From Smittium culicis (Eukaryota; Kickxellomycota; Harpellomycetes; Harpellales; Legeriomycetaceae), in assembly GCA_001970855.1 (NCBI GenBank), contig LSSN01004198.1, positions 1-23,678 on the forward strand: DNA of 23,678 bases, written 5' to 3'. Positions within the stretch are counted from its first letter, which is position 1; each line of letters starts with the position of its first letter. The notes beneath the pieces are model-generated. The model was not told where the DNA came from. It worked only from the letters and a program-made list of their open reading frames with translations, and made no database searches. A program made the position numbers and the translations under genes. Of the stretch, positions 12,519-23,407 are shown piece after piece.

Positions 12519-14901
12519 TTTTAAAAACGTGTTTAAATTATGAAATTAATCTGAATTTATGGAAAACCTACAATTTCAGATTAAATATAACAATTTAGCT
12601 TTTAATATATATTTCTACTCAGGAGTATTGATACAAAATTGCAACGATATTAAAAAATCATTTGTTACAAACGCGTCTAATAGTTCTTGGAAGTAGAAAC
12701 GTTAAGTGTATATTATATATTTTTGAGTCTCATATAAACAATACTTAAACTTCACAAGTTTTATATTAGCGTATATTTTCTTCTAATGAGAGATCCAAAA
12801 GTCTCAAATTTGCGTAAATTTAAATAGTATTAGTTTGTTATAATCTTATACCAATCTAGTAGACAGTATTAGGCTTAATAAAAATCAGTAAAACGTGACT
12901 TTTCATCAAGTGATTAAGAGAAAAACATTTAAAGTTAGCTAATTATTAAGATGAAAGAGTTACAATACTATAACCAAAAATTCGCAATCTTTGACTGTAA
13001 TTTATCAATGTAAGCTCTGTTCAATTAAATGAAATTATGGAATTATAAATAGGGGTAAAAGAAACTGAATTTTTCATAAGAAATAGATTTATCCAAACCA
13101 AAATTCTTTATTTACAAAGCATTTCATCTATTTTACAAAAATTTTGCAGAATTTATCAGGCCAAAATGCAAAATCCTTGTATGAAATTTATCTTCTAATG
13201 TAAAATTTTTTATAAGACTTTAAATATCATATTATAATATAGTGCTTGTTGTATTATTAATCCATCTAATTTATTTATGAATTTTTGAATTAAATTGCTT
13301 ATTGAAATTTTAATTGGCTATTTTTGCATATTTAATATAGTATACGGTTAATGAAACGGGTTTCTTGCTGAAAAGTCAATGTATTTGTGTAAAAGTGGAT
13401 TTTTTTAGATTTTGAAAATAAGAGGATCTTTTATGAATCACATGTAGTGAATGTGAGTTTATCTGTCAATAATTGTTGAAGATAATAGCTTAGCTAAAAT
13501 TATTAAGCTGATAATAATTGCTTTCTAATTGAATTTTTAAACTACATGAGGCGATGGTGATCAAGTAAGGTTATATAAAAATAAGTTTCATGCATTAAAA
13601 TAATTTTCAATACACTAAATAAATCATTTCAGCACGATTAGAGCTTCTAACCCTTTCATGGGAGAGGGGATAGGATGTTATTCTATTTGAATTTGCCAAA
13701 ATAGCTAAGCTAATTAAAAGATAACAAACTAATGAAAAATAGCTACCTTTTATTGATTATTTAATATAATGCATCTAATATAAATTATCTTTAAATGATA
13801 TTACCAATTCCGATTTATAAATAACTAAAAGTGTGTTGACTATGTAAAGGGATAGATCAAAAAGAATGAAAAAAGCTAAAGTTAAAATATTTTTTGAGGA
13901 AAAAACTATAGAAAAATATTCAGTCAATTAAATTGCATAATTAATCATTCTTAAAACTAGGTAAAGCGTTGGTTATTCAATAATAATGTAACAAGTAAAA
14001 ATAATTCTTAAAAAGAATTAGCGAATAATAAACCACTTCAACAGTAAAGGATTTTATATCAAATGACTGAGATTAGTTAGTAAGTTATGACAATTATGAT
14101 GAATGGTAAATACTTTCAAAGAGAAAATAATCCAAAACATAACTTTCAGTTATGAAACTAATTGTTTTTTTTTCTTTTAAATAATGGTTAACTGCTTCAA
14201 AATGGCAACTGGAATCTTTCCATGCGCATTTTTAATTTACTTATTTAAAATTAAGCCATTTGAAGTGTCTATATTAATTTTAATGAAAACAAACACAACA
14301 AAATTTTTTGTGGAATAAAATATTATGGTGAGAAGGCGCTTTTAAATTAATTCTTTACTTGAGTAGTAGATTTTTCTTGGTACACATAAGCTAGAAAATT
14401 AGGTCCAATAAAAATATTTTATTTTTTATAATCATTATATCATTGGATTTTTAAAAACTGCCAACAAATAGGTTATAATATTTTAAATGATCAGCAAATC
14501 AATAGACATAAAAAATTTAAAATTATTGCACTTGAAAAGGCTAAATTATCCCCCTTTAAAATTACTTACAACATTAATTTAAATTAGAAATAGCTCAGAT
14601 AGATCAAATAAATTTTTATTATAATTTAGTTTCTAAAATCAAACCCAAATGAAAAGAAAAAAACTTCAAACCTTCTAAAGTTGCGTCATTTCAAGATTGA
14701 TATCTTTACTTTATGCTCAGAATCTAATGAAATGCCTAATTATACTTTGATAACAAGGATTAATTTTTTAAATCAGGTTTAGGAATTTAAAAACATTCTC
14801 TTATCTCTTGGAGAAAAAATTATTTTACTTACTGGAATCAAAAAATCGGTTTGCATCGCCGCTAGAATCTTTGAATTTTAATTGGACTAGTGTAATCGTA
14901 T

Positions 14902-14948
14902 AATTAAACTACTACCTGTATTTACGATTAAGGATTTTAGTTTAAAAG
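14902..14948. repeat. Dispersed repeat, copy inverted relative to 22533-22580
   Basis: The reverse complement of this segment matches 22533-22580 over about 45 bases with a few differences, the core being CCTTAATCGTAAATA followed by AGGTAGTAGT. It is non-coding. It may be an end or fragment of a dispersed element whose remainder I cannot define. Confidence 0.6.
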
Positions 14949-15596
14949 AAACAGAGTAAAATTTTATATATGATATTAATTTTGAAACCTGTGTTAAAAT
15001 GCGTAAGATTATAATAAAATAAAAGATGGTTTGAAAAAAAAAATTGAAAAAAATTGTTAAAATAGTTTAACTATATTATTTAATAAGTTAAGGGTACTAT
15101 AAAATTTATTTCAAATAAAATTAACAAAATTAAAATATTGGTTATGAGTTTTAAGACAGCGCTTTTTACTCCAACAAAATAAAGTTATAATGCAAGATAA
15201 TAGAAGGAATTTAGTTTCTCAAAATTTAGGAATTAAAATTTCTTATCAAAAAATTTGATCCCTTCCATTATTAATTTCTCACTTCAGTTTGTATTAAGAT
15301 TTTTCACTACTCTGGTTTTCATTTTTTATTCTTCATATAGGCCGCATTTCGATGAAAACTTTTCTTTTTTTCTATATTACCATTCATTGTAAAAATTATA
15401 TTTATTAATACGTTAATAGTACATTAGTAATACTATTGGTTCAATCATGTTTCTTTTTTATCATTTATTACTTCTCTTTCTGAAATTTTGTAATTTCTAG
15501 ACAATTAAATAATTATTTTTCTTTACTTATAGAAAGTTGGTGTCAAAACAAACCCTTTGCTTATAAATTAAATGTTAATAATAAAGTTGGTACTAA

Positions 15597-15613
15597 TGAC
15601 AAAGTCTTTGTCA
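15597..15613. repeat. Perfect short palindrome TGACAAAG-T-CTTTGTCA
   Basis: Eight-base arms flank a single central T. The palindrome sits between two direct repeats of AATAATAAAGTTG (15577-15589 and 15613-15625), so the block is a small direct-plus-inverted repeat cluster in otherwise unique AT-rich sequence. Confidence 0.6.
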
Positions 15614-15697
15614 ATAATAAAGTTGATTTAAATATTGAAAGTTGATTTTAATAAAGCACGATTTTAAATATATTAGTTATTACAAAGACTTGTCGAT

Positions 15698-15729
15698 GTG
15701 CGCTATTTTCGCACTACTGCACTAGTGCA
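15698..15729. repeat. Two adjacent GC-richer palindromes
   Basis: GTGCG (15698-15702) pairs with CGCAC (15710-15714) around a 7-base loop. Three bases on, TGCACTAGTGCA (15718-15729) is a perfect 12-bp palindrome. The pair stands out in this AT-rich stretch. It could be a dimeric protein-binding site or an element end; nothing in the sequence decides. Confidence 0.6.
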
Positions 15730-16249
15730 ATATTGGAAATAGTAAAAAGTCACTAAAAATGTGTATTTTTCATCATTTGGGAGGTTTTTTAATTTCCAAA
15801 ATGTCTATGAAAAATACTTTTACTTTTGTAAATACATCTCAAACTTACAATTAATTCAGTGAATTTAAATTAAAGATATGATTTATTGAAGGCAGCTTTT
15901 ATGGTATAAAAGGTTTTTATGGCAGCACAGCTAAAAATGATGAGTAGAATATTTTATTGGGGTTATTTTTTAATCTATTGATTTAAAGCGCAATTACAAT
16001 AAATCCACTTCTAGTTCAGAGCAAATCAATGTTTTTTTGAGTAATTGTTGATAATATTTATTATTATAATAATCTAAACAGTAAATTCGAGGATGAGGAA
16101 TCAAGTACATTTTCCATCATTTAAATTCAATAAGGTTACGTAAAAAAAGTAAGAACAATATAATAATAGTTATTGTTGTGTTTATTTAAAAATTAAAGGG
16201 ATAAGGCGGGTATTAATGAGGGTAATATAAAAATTAAGAGATATGAAAA

Positions 16250-16255
16250 TTTATT
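16250..16255 (-). terminator. AATAAA-type polyadenylation signal after SNF4
   Basis: On the minus strand AATAAA begins 3 bases after the SNF4 stop codon (TAATTTAATAAATT). This is close to the stop for a functional signal, and A/T-rich hexamers are expected by chance here, so it is only a candidate. Confidence 0.25.
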
Positions 16256-16258
16256 AAA

Positions 16259-17696
16259 TTAATTAATCAAAAATCTTAGGATGTCACTTAGGGTTATGAT
16301 GCCTTCAAGTCTGGTTTGTTCATCAACTGCAATAAATCTTTGAATTTGTTTTTTGCGTAGCATGTTTAGTATAGATAGGAGGTTATCGTTTTTGTTACAC
16401 GTGTGGACGCCTTGATAATCATCTAGTCGATATTCAATGGCTTGCTCTACAGTTGTTGATAGGTCTTCGAGCATACCTTCTTTGAGTATATACTAAAAAA
16501 TAAAAATAAAAATTGTAAGTATTGAATTGAAGCTTAACTGAAGATATTTTTGAAAAAAGGAAGTATTTTAACTAAGTAATAAATGTTTACATTCATATCG
16601 GAGCGATCAAATGCGTTAATCAAGGTTCCTAAAAAATTATAAATGCGAATAGGTGAAAAAAAAAGGTCCAAAAAAAAGGAAAACTGAAATAGAGTGAATA
16701 AATACCATCCGAGTCTAAAACAGGAACAACAGAGATGTCGTTTTCAATGAATAAAGAAACAACGTCGAAAACTTTTGTTCCCATAGTTACGGTAACAATT
16801 TTTTGATAAGTTCCAATTCCAAGCTCAAAAAGAGTGTGTGATTTGAAAATGTCTTTTTCTGTGATCTAAAAATATTTATAAAGGGATAGCTTTAGAATAA
16901 GATAAAAGGTGTATATTATATATTTTTTACATTTGAGGATATGAATTGGATAATTTGGTAAGTAGATAGAGTTGAGGCTAAAACGTCAGTTTTGGAGATT
17001 GGATCGGTGTCTACTAAGACTATCGAGCTACAATTTTTAGAAATGAGCTGTTTTGATATTTTGTACAATGACTCTAAAGGGCTGTTTTTTAGCTGTGTGG
17101 TTGATATTGAGTAATTTTCAAATAAAACATCTATTTTGTAGGTAATTTAGTGATTTATAGCACTTTAATAATCAAGGATATTAAAAAACGAAGATGTAAT
17201 AAATTATCTTTACCAATGTAGCCACTTAATTTGATTGAATTGATATCATCGATTGCCTCGGCTAAAGAAAAGTTAATGTAATAATATTGGATAATATTGA
17301 CTAAGTTGTTGGAAGAAACTAGCCCATAAAACTTTTGTCTTTTTGAATCCCACAAAGCAGCAACATCTTCCTCTAAATTATTTAAATAAAGAGATATATA
17401 ATTATTTTAAAGATAAACGGAATATGATAAAATAAAAGAAATAAAGGATTGAATTCAAGTAAAATTAATTCTTGAATATAAAAAAAAAAGTAAAAAAAAG
17501 TACCGTTTTGGATTAAAATAGCCATGGCTTTTTTTAATAGAAGTTCGGTGTCAAAGACAGTAAGGCGGTAACTTATTGGTATCAATTCATAACCATTGCG
17601 TTGCTTTAGAAAAGTAGAGATGAAATTTTGAATGTTTTTTCTTTGGTAGTCAGCAGGAGACATAAGATTATTTATACCAGAATTGACTATATCCAT
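16259..17696 (-). CDS. SNF4: Snf4, gamma subunit of the Snf1/AMPK kinase complex
   Basis: Snf4 is the nucleotide-sensing gamma subunit of the Snf1 (AMPK) complex, which controls glucose derepression and the energy-stress response. Six exons (17696-17504, 17372-17214, 17130-16931, 16865-16706, 16628-16591, 16492-16259) join in phase to 327 aa, against 322 in budding yeast. The five introns are 131, 83, 65, 77 and 98 bases; all begin GT, end AG, and most acceptors follow T-rich tracts. Exon 5 is only 38 bases. CBS1 is about 38-96 (PISYRLTVFDTELLLKKAM, ALWDSKRQKFYGLVS), CBS2 about 118-184, CBS3 about 200-255 (ISVVPVLDSDGTLINAF), and CBS4 about 277-326 (GVHTCNKNDNLLSILNMLRK, RLEGIITLSDILRFLI). 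The match to yeast Snf4 extends across all four CBS repeats. The start ATG has A at -3. No damage seen. Confidence 0.95.
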
Positions 17697-18367
17697 TTTT
17701 TTTACTGAATACGCTAAATGAAGTAAAAATTTAATTGAGGCTACGTATGCGTTTATTAAGGTGGCAAGAGGGAGAAGATTGAATGGTGAATATTATCAGT
17801 GAAGTTTGAAGCTGTATTGGAATTTAGGTAGTTGTTCTTTAATGGGAGACTATTTTTGGGAATATCTGGGTTTGAAACAAAAAGAAGCAGCAGAGATGGA
17901 GTTAATTTTAGTCGAATCTTGAAATTGCTATACTTATATTGATAGATGGTTATTTTTTGCAAGAATCTTGTTTAAATGTTATTTAAATTTCTTATCTACT
18001 CTAAAAGAAGTAAATGTCTGACCTCAACAGATCTTCATAGGCCGTCATTTGTTGGCTAATAAGTGAGCGCCTTGTAATAAAAAGTTCTTACTGGCCATTA
18101 AAATTTTGCCGCTTTAATGTGGCATCTACAGTAAAAAAAAATTACATTAGACTAAACGCAAATTTTCTGAAAGCTTTTACTGATAGCGTTTGTCATTTGT
18201 TGTGTAAACCAAAACATATTATATTTTCAAACAAATAATATTTATGATCACTGAATAGTTTTTTTTACTGCTTTAATTTAATATGTATTTTCTGTGTTTT
18301 ATTTTGTTTATTTACGAATTAATAAAATGTTTTAATTGTTAAATGTAAATAAAAGATAAGTACACTG
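17697..18367. other. SNF4 upstream region
   Basis: This is the promoter and leader side of SNF4. A minus-strand open frame (17962-17756, 68 codons with an ATG) ends about 60 bases before the SNF4 ATG and could be an upstream ORF if transcription starts above 17962. Its composition is low-complexity and it has no family signature. A moderately GC-richer patch at about 18020-18130 may hold regulatory sites; I cannot name any. Confidence 0.4.
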
Positions 18368-18599
18368 CTAGATTGTGCCAAACTGGTCGAGTTTAATTTT
18401 CCTAAGTTCTCCTGGATCAATAAACAACCATAAGATAATAAAAGAAGCTAGGTTTTTGTTGAAAGTGTAAGGCGTATTTGTTTAAAATTGCTGTTCTATT
18501 AAGTCTAAAGCCATTCATTTCCATCTTTCGAGGAATTTATTCAAGTTTAATCTAATATTCGACAATAAAAATTCTACTCTAGCTCAGTGAGCGTCACAT

Positions 18600-19182
18600 T
18601 TAGATAATATATGAATTATTTTAATTTCCTGAAATGTATTTTAAAGCAAATCTAAGCCATTATAGAAATGACTTTCTAAAATAATGTTTTTTGTTACTAT
18701 TTTGTTTATTGATTTTTCGTTATTAAATTTTATATCTAGCTCCCAAAAATAATTTATCCTTAGGCAATCTGCACACACATGTTTTGTATTTTCTACTTCA
18801 TTATGCAACAGGTAATTTCAAAAATACCTAAAAATAAATACCTTAAGCCAATAAAACTGAAATTCAAGGTAAAAAATTTTAATCATTCATATCCATGTTT
18901 TTTTGTCCTGTATTTTGAATAAATATACAGAGTGGTTTTTAGTATTTTGAACGGATTTTTCCATCCAAAAAAAACCTATGATTCGCCTGAGTTAGTGATT
19001 ACCTATATGAATTTTTGAGTACCTGAATTTTGAAGCTTTTCTTTCTTTTCTTTTTTTAGTTAATTTTAATCAGATTTTATTTGTAACAGAGATTTATAAA
19101 CAGTATTTAAAGTAGAGACTATAAAATAGCAAAATTATAAGTAATGCATATAACACAAAAAAGGAGAAGAGAGAGGAGAAGA
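18600..19182. other. AT-rich spacer, no gene seen
   Basis: Nothing recognisable on either strand beyond A/T tracts and a purine-rich run (GGAGAAGAGAGAGGAGAAG, about 19163-19181) next to the relic that follows. Confidence 0.6.
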
Positions 19183-19438
19183 TTAGAGATATTTTTTGTC
19201 GCTGAACAATAATGTTCCTCCAGGATCTATTGAGTACCGTTTAGTTCTTATAGCTAGCCAGAGCTCTCTTTTTTTAGCGTATTTGAATTTCATAGTGCTT
19301 TTTCTTGTAGATCATATTCCCACTAGTCGATTAAGCCTTCACCATGTGCGTTTATAACTGATAGGACCGCTTCATCTCTTGATCCATATTATCCCAAATA
19401 GCTAGTGAATACAATTGAATTTGTCCTTTAGACAGTGT
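19183..19438 (-). pseudogene. Eroded coding relic, unidentified protein
   Basis: Successive minus-strand frames read as ordinary protein but are broken. Reading from 19438: LSKGQIQLYSLAIWDNMD in one frame. From 19388 in a second frame: YGSRDEAVLSVINAHGEGLI, a TAG stop at 19325-19323, then WEYDLQEKAL to a TGA at 19292-19290. That TGA overlaps an ATG (19293-19291) opening a third frame with KFKYAKKRELWLAIRTKRYS and IDPGGTLLFSDKKYL, ending at TAA (19185-19183). GC is locally raised. Together this looks like about 80 codons of one former gene with two frameshifts and a stop. I do not recognise the family and the joining is inference. Confidence 0.45.
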
Positions 19439-20202
19439 TTAAATTTATTCTTAATTTTTTGCAAAGCTTATTTTTTTTTAATTACGTATACCTAATTTAT
19501 TAATATTTAAATGATATAATTCAAAAATAATGTAATAGAATTAAGCTTTTTTTAAAATTTCACTTTTGATGATCAGTAAAGTTGTTTCAATTCTGTGTGC
19601 ATAGAATTTTTATGAAATTAATTTTTTTTTCTCTCAAAGAAGTGCCTGTGTAGACTTTTTAGTCGATAAATTGACATAAATTCACTTATGTATGGTGCCA
19701 GTAGATCGGAAGTCGAATTTAATTTTATAAAAATTATATATATATTTTAAAGAATAAAGCCTAACTAAAAAAAAATAGTAGTTTTTATTTTATTTCTTGT
19801 AACCAAAACTTTTTTTTGTTTCAAGACCACATATTTTCTCGTATATTTATCATACCAATAAAATTACTTTTTGCCCTTTACAGTGTAATACAATTTAAAA
19901 ATCAATTTATTTATTTGCTTACAAGTTTGAAGTCGTATATGTTTGCTACTAATAATTTCAAGCCAATAATTTGAATAATCTTGAAATTAATAGATGTAAT
20001 GAAAATAGTCATCTATCTTTATTTATCAAAAAAATTTCAACAGTCATATAAGGGCTAAAATATATCCAATAAAACCTAAATATAGAAAAATATTCAAAAT
20101 TTCAAATTCAAGATTTTTATTGTTAAAGATATTTTTTTCTACTATTTTTGCAAATACTTGCTTGGATTTAAACGATTTTTGCAAATATTAACTTTGATTT
20201 AG
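19439..20202. other. AT-rich spacer, no gene seen
   Basis: No gene, RNA gene or clear repeat. It ends with the TTAG flank of the third MITE copy. Confidence 0.6.
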
Positions 20203-20394
20203 CCCTTTCCAGGACCAACACTCTTAAAATTATTTAAAATCATAATTGGATAAGCTAAATGTACATTATAATTTATTCGATCAATAGAAGAATAAAAGAA
20301 AATAATGAATTATAATTCTATATTAATTTATCACTTTGTCATTTGGTTGAATAATTTTGGTATTTCAAAAAAAATGCAACCGCCCTTGAATGGG
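20203..20394. mobile_element. TTAA-type MITE, copy 3 (192 bp)
   Basis: This copy begins CCCTTTCCAGGACCAACACT and ends CAACCGCCCTTGAATGGG. The left flank is TTAG and the right flank is an intact TTAA. It is closest to copy 1, sharing TTGGATAAGC and ATTTGGTTG, with AAAAATGCAACCGCCC at the right end. No coding capacity. Confidence 0.78.
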
Positions 20395-20492
20395 TTAAAC
20401 TATTTTTACCAATATGCACTCGATTTTGACTAGTTTTGCAACTTCCCAATGGAATTTTGACTTTTTTTCTAAGTTATGTCTTTTCGTGAAGT

Positions 20493-20732
20493 TTATTCTA
20501 TAACCCTATCTATGATTTCGTAGTGTTCAGGATAAGTGGGATAATGATTCACTATATCCAAGAGTTCTGGTTTTTGAGGCTAATACCCTCTGACCAGTAA
20601 TAATATACTTTTGGGTGTGGGAATAAATGAAATCCAACGACCATTAGTATATTTTAAAGCAATACAGTTACTACTAATGTAATAGATACAGCCATCTTGG
20701 TCAATAATGGCTAGTATTAGATAGAATAGAGT
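20493..20732 (-). pseudogene. Possible coding relic, unidentified
   Basis: A single minus-strand frame reads protein-like from 20732, including DQDGCIYYISSNCIALKYTN and GRWISFIPTPKSILLLV. It is interrupted by TAG at 20582-20580 and then continues (PELLDIVNHYPTYPEHYEII) to TAA at 20495-20493. There is no start codon or splice context I can trust. It may be a decayed exon or a chance frame in a GC-richer block. Confidence 0.3.
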
Positions 20733-20990
20733 TTAACTTGTCTTTACTCAGTATATACCTCGGTGTAATACTATAATCGCGATCCTAGTTTAACTATTAT
20801 AAGCGACTAGGGCTCTATCTAGCCTATTCGAGGGGTGTAAAGAAGGCTGACTGGTGGATAGCTCCTGAATATTTTTTCCCTGCTCGCTTCATCAGTTGGT
20901 TTTGCATAAAGGTACCTTACACGTCGTATAGGCGAAAGTATCCTGGAAAATAGTAAATTTGACTAGTATTTGGACCATAGGGTAGGTGAA

Positions 20991-21110
20991 ATGATGAACT
21001 ATAATTTACTCAGGCTCTTGAGATTCGCAATTGTCATGCTTGCTTTCTTATCAGTAAATGGTATGCTTTGCGCAGGCACTTTTATGTTCATAGTTCAGTA
21101 CGCTATTTAG
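20991..21110 (+). CDS. Small ORF with signal-peptide-like start, hypothetical
   Basis: A 39-codon ORF begins ATGATG and reads a basic N-terminus (NYNLLRLLR) followed by a hydrophobic run (FAIVMLAFLSVNGMLCAG), then a short tail to TAG. It resembles a secretory signal peptide with a plausible cleavage region near the Cys/Ala. No mature domain follows, so it could be the first exon of a gene with a lost or unseen remainder, or chance. It would be on the opposite strand to all named genes here. Confidence 0.25.
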   Translation: MMNYNLLRLLRFAIVMLAFLSVNGMLCAGTFMFIVQYAI

Positions 21111-21580
21111 CACACCTCAAAGCAATATGCTATTTTATTTTAGAATAATTTTTTTTAGAAATGATAAGTATTTAGGTGACAGGTTGTTGATTACTATTAC
21201 ACTGATTTTAAGTTTATATCTTTATTTAGTCTATATTTGGGCTCATGAATAGCTATAAAATTATTAAATTGAGACCTAAAATTTAATCTAGGTTAAGAAT
21301 AATTAATTTATAAACTGTTACAACTACCCAAATATCATTTTTTAATTGATATTGTGTGTATATATCCGGGAACAAGAGTTAGTGATTCTCTCCCTCATAT
21401 TCTTTTAAATAAAACCCGAATAAATTTTAATTCATTATTTATTTATCTTCAAACTATTTATTAACGCGTATATTATTATACTATTAATGTAATCAACTAT
21501 TTGAAAGTATAATTTAATTTTATTCGAAATTACGAGCTTCCAAATTAATATAATCTTGAATAATATTTGTTTTAAAATAG

Positions 21581-21778
21581 GGAAGTAATTTTTTAACCTC
21601 CCCCCCTATAAAATCACTGATACCCAGCTTAACCTGCGAACCTCTTGAAATCACCCCTCCAAATAAATGGGCAGATTTCCTGGAAAATCATTCACTCACA
21701 TCAAGTTATTCTTTATATTCACTGACATTGCCAGTCCCTAGAAATAAGAATTCGAGGGTATCCAGAAAGGAATCCTAG
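21581..21778 (+). pseudogene. Possible coding relic in a C-rich block
   Basis: A 65-codon stop-free plus-strand frame with no ATG reads SLIPSLTCEPLEITPPNKWA, then ENHSLTSSYSLYSLTLPVPR and ends at TAG (21776-21778). The same frame continues another 33 codons to TAA at 21878-21880. The block is clearly richer in C than its surroundings and the peptide is not homopolymer-driven. I recognise no family; a remnant of a transposon protein is one possibility. Confidence 0.3.
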
Positions 21779-21880
21779 ACACCCCTATCTTCTCGTTACA
21801 CTTATAAAAATTGGCGCAATTGTATTTATTCTGATTTTCTGAAAAACATAACTTCATTTTTTATTTTTCTTATGAATTAA

Positions 21881-23269
21881 AATATTTGTCGTAGAGTGAT
21901 TCTACGACTGAGTAAAAGAGAAATAAAGGGTAAATAAAATTAGGCCGAACTAAAATTCTTAATTTTGCCAAATACAAAGAAAAACGAGCAGAAAGAAAAA
22001 AAAAGAATTTAGAAAGATCTACACGTTATTATAAAATCTTTTTTTTCAAAGAAAATTAAGATATTTTTAATTCAATCAAATATCAAGAGAATAATAATAA
22101 AAATAAAAAAATAACAAGACAGTACAAATCTTAAGGATTTAGAATAGAAAACAGAATAACAGAAGCAAATAATGTATATAAGTGGAACTCAGAGAACCTT
22201 TAGCTCGCTCTCGAATTTTAGTGATAACAATTTTTATAGTTAGTTTTTTTTTTTTCCCTTATATAATTAAATTTGATTATAAGCTTAAATAAAAAAAAAA
22301 TAAATAGCAACGAAAATAGGGTAAAAAGTGCACAGAAAACTTAAAAATCGTATATTCTCAAAGCTAAAAATTTGATTTAAACTCATAACATTATTTACAT
22401 TATAAAATTTAAAACAAAAATTCTTGGAACAGGGTTTACAATTAATACACAAATAAGAAACTTTTTTTTTCTCTCAATTTTAATAATCATTTGCTAAAAC
22501 ACAAAATCACGATTTAAAAGCTTAACTGTATATATTTCTTATATACTAAATTAAATCCTTAATCGTAAATAAAGGTAGTAGTACGTGTAAAACTACCACA
22601 TATTTCAGTATTTGATTTTATCAAATATTAAAAATAAAACTACATTTTAAAATAACAGCTATTCAAAAAATATAGAGCTTTAATAAAAAGAAGAAAAAAA
22701 ATTTTTTCACTAAAAAAAAGTCATGTATGATAACCAAGAAAGTTAAACTCAAGTAATATTATTTAAAATAAATCAAAATGAACTATATAGAATTTTTTTG
22801 AATATAAAAAGGGCTACCTAAAATGCTTCTGAGGCTCTCTCCGGAAAAATCTTTAAAAAATTAATTATTTAAAATTTTTTTAAATTTTTTTAGCTTTAAA
22901 CTTAGTTTTAATAATTAACAAAAAAACAAGCTTCAAAATATAAAAAAGAGTAATAATTAGTTAAATATCGTATATCTATAATATAAACATTTTGAAATAC
23001 TGGCACGAATTCAAAAATTAAAATTTAAACCTTAATCATAGTTTTTATTTTTATTACTTTATCTTCGGAAATTTTAATTTATAAATTCATCGCACTAAAA
23101 TAATTAACTGAAAATTAAGGTAGTATTATATTAAAATCTACCACATATATGCCGTTGAAGTTAGACTCAAAAGATTTAACATATAAACTCAGATCTTTCC
23201 TGTTGATCTCTCAGGCTGGCTATTGGTTTTTTTCCCATATACTCCCTCCTCTGATATCTTTTGTATTTG
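21881..23269. other. AT-rich spacer with dispersed repeat copies
   Basis: No gene recognised. It includes the repeat at 22533-22580 and two similar hairpin-like blocks, AAGGTAGTAGT..ACTACCACATAT (about 22572-22601) and AAGGTAGTATT..TCTACCACATAT (about 23118-23147). Confidence 0.5.
22533..22580. repeat. Dispersed repeat, partner of 14902-14948
   Basis: This matches the reverse complement of 14902-14948 over about 45 bases around CCTTAATCGTAAATA. It runs directly into a hairpin-like block (GGTAGT..ACTACC) that recurs near 23120 with a different stem spacing. Confidence 0.6.
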
Positions 23270-23407
23270 TCATTTTGATTTTTTTTTTTTCCTATCGCAA
23301 GTTAATATTCCCTTTAGTATTTTAATTCTCTCACTATCATCTTGCACATTTTTTATTACCTCAATAATATTGGATTTTCTTTTAAATCTAATGGTCCTGT
23401 CGTTTTT
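23270..23407 (-). pseudogene. Possible coding relic, Lys-rich, unidentified
   Basis: A 45-codon minus-strand frame reads DRTIRFKRKSNIIEVIKNVQ and DDSERIKILKGILTCDRK, then hits TGA after an A12 run. In another frame past the run the sequence continues MTNTKDIRGGSIWEKN. Frames of this length are expected by chance in such AT-rich DNA, so support is weak; the peptide texture is the only argument. Confidence 0.25.

Larger units (their letters stand above)
12519..16258. other. 3.7-kb AT-rich gene-free stretch
   Basis: I found no recognisable protein, tRNA or rRNA gene on either strand over this length. It contains the promoter side of the mannosidase pseudogene (near 12519), the repeat copy at 14902-14948, the hairpins near 15597 and 15698-15729, and the 3' flank of SNF4. 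A possible decayed fourth TTAA-type MITE (13651-13851) is discussed separately. Confidence 0.6.

Noticed and set aside
17756..17962. 68-codon minus-strand ORF just upstream of SNF4, as a separate gene or N-terminal extension
   Set aside because: It ends in a stop before the SNF4 ATG, has no homology I recognise, and SNF4 is already full length. It may at most be an upstream ORF.
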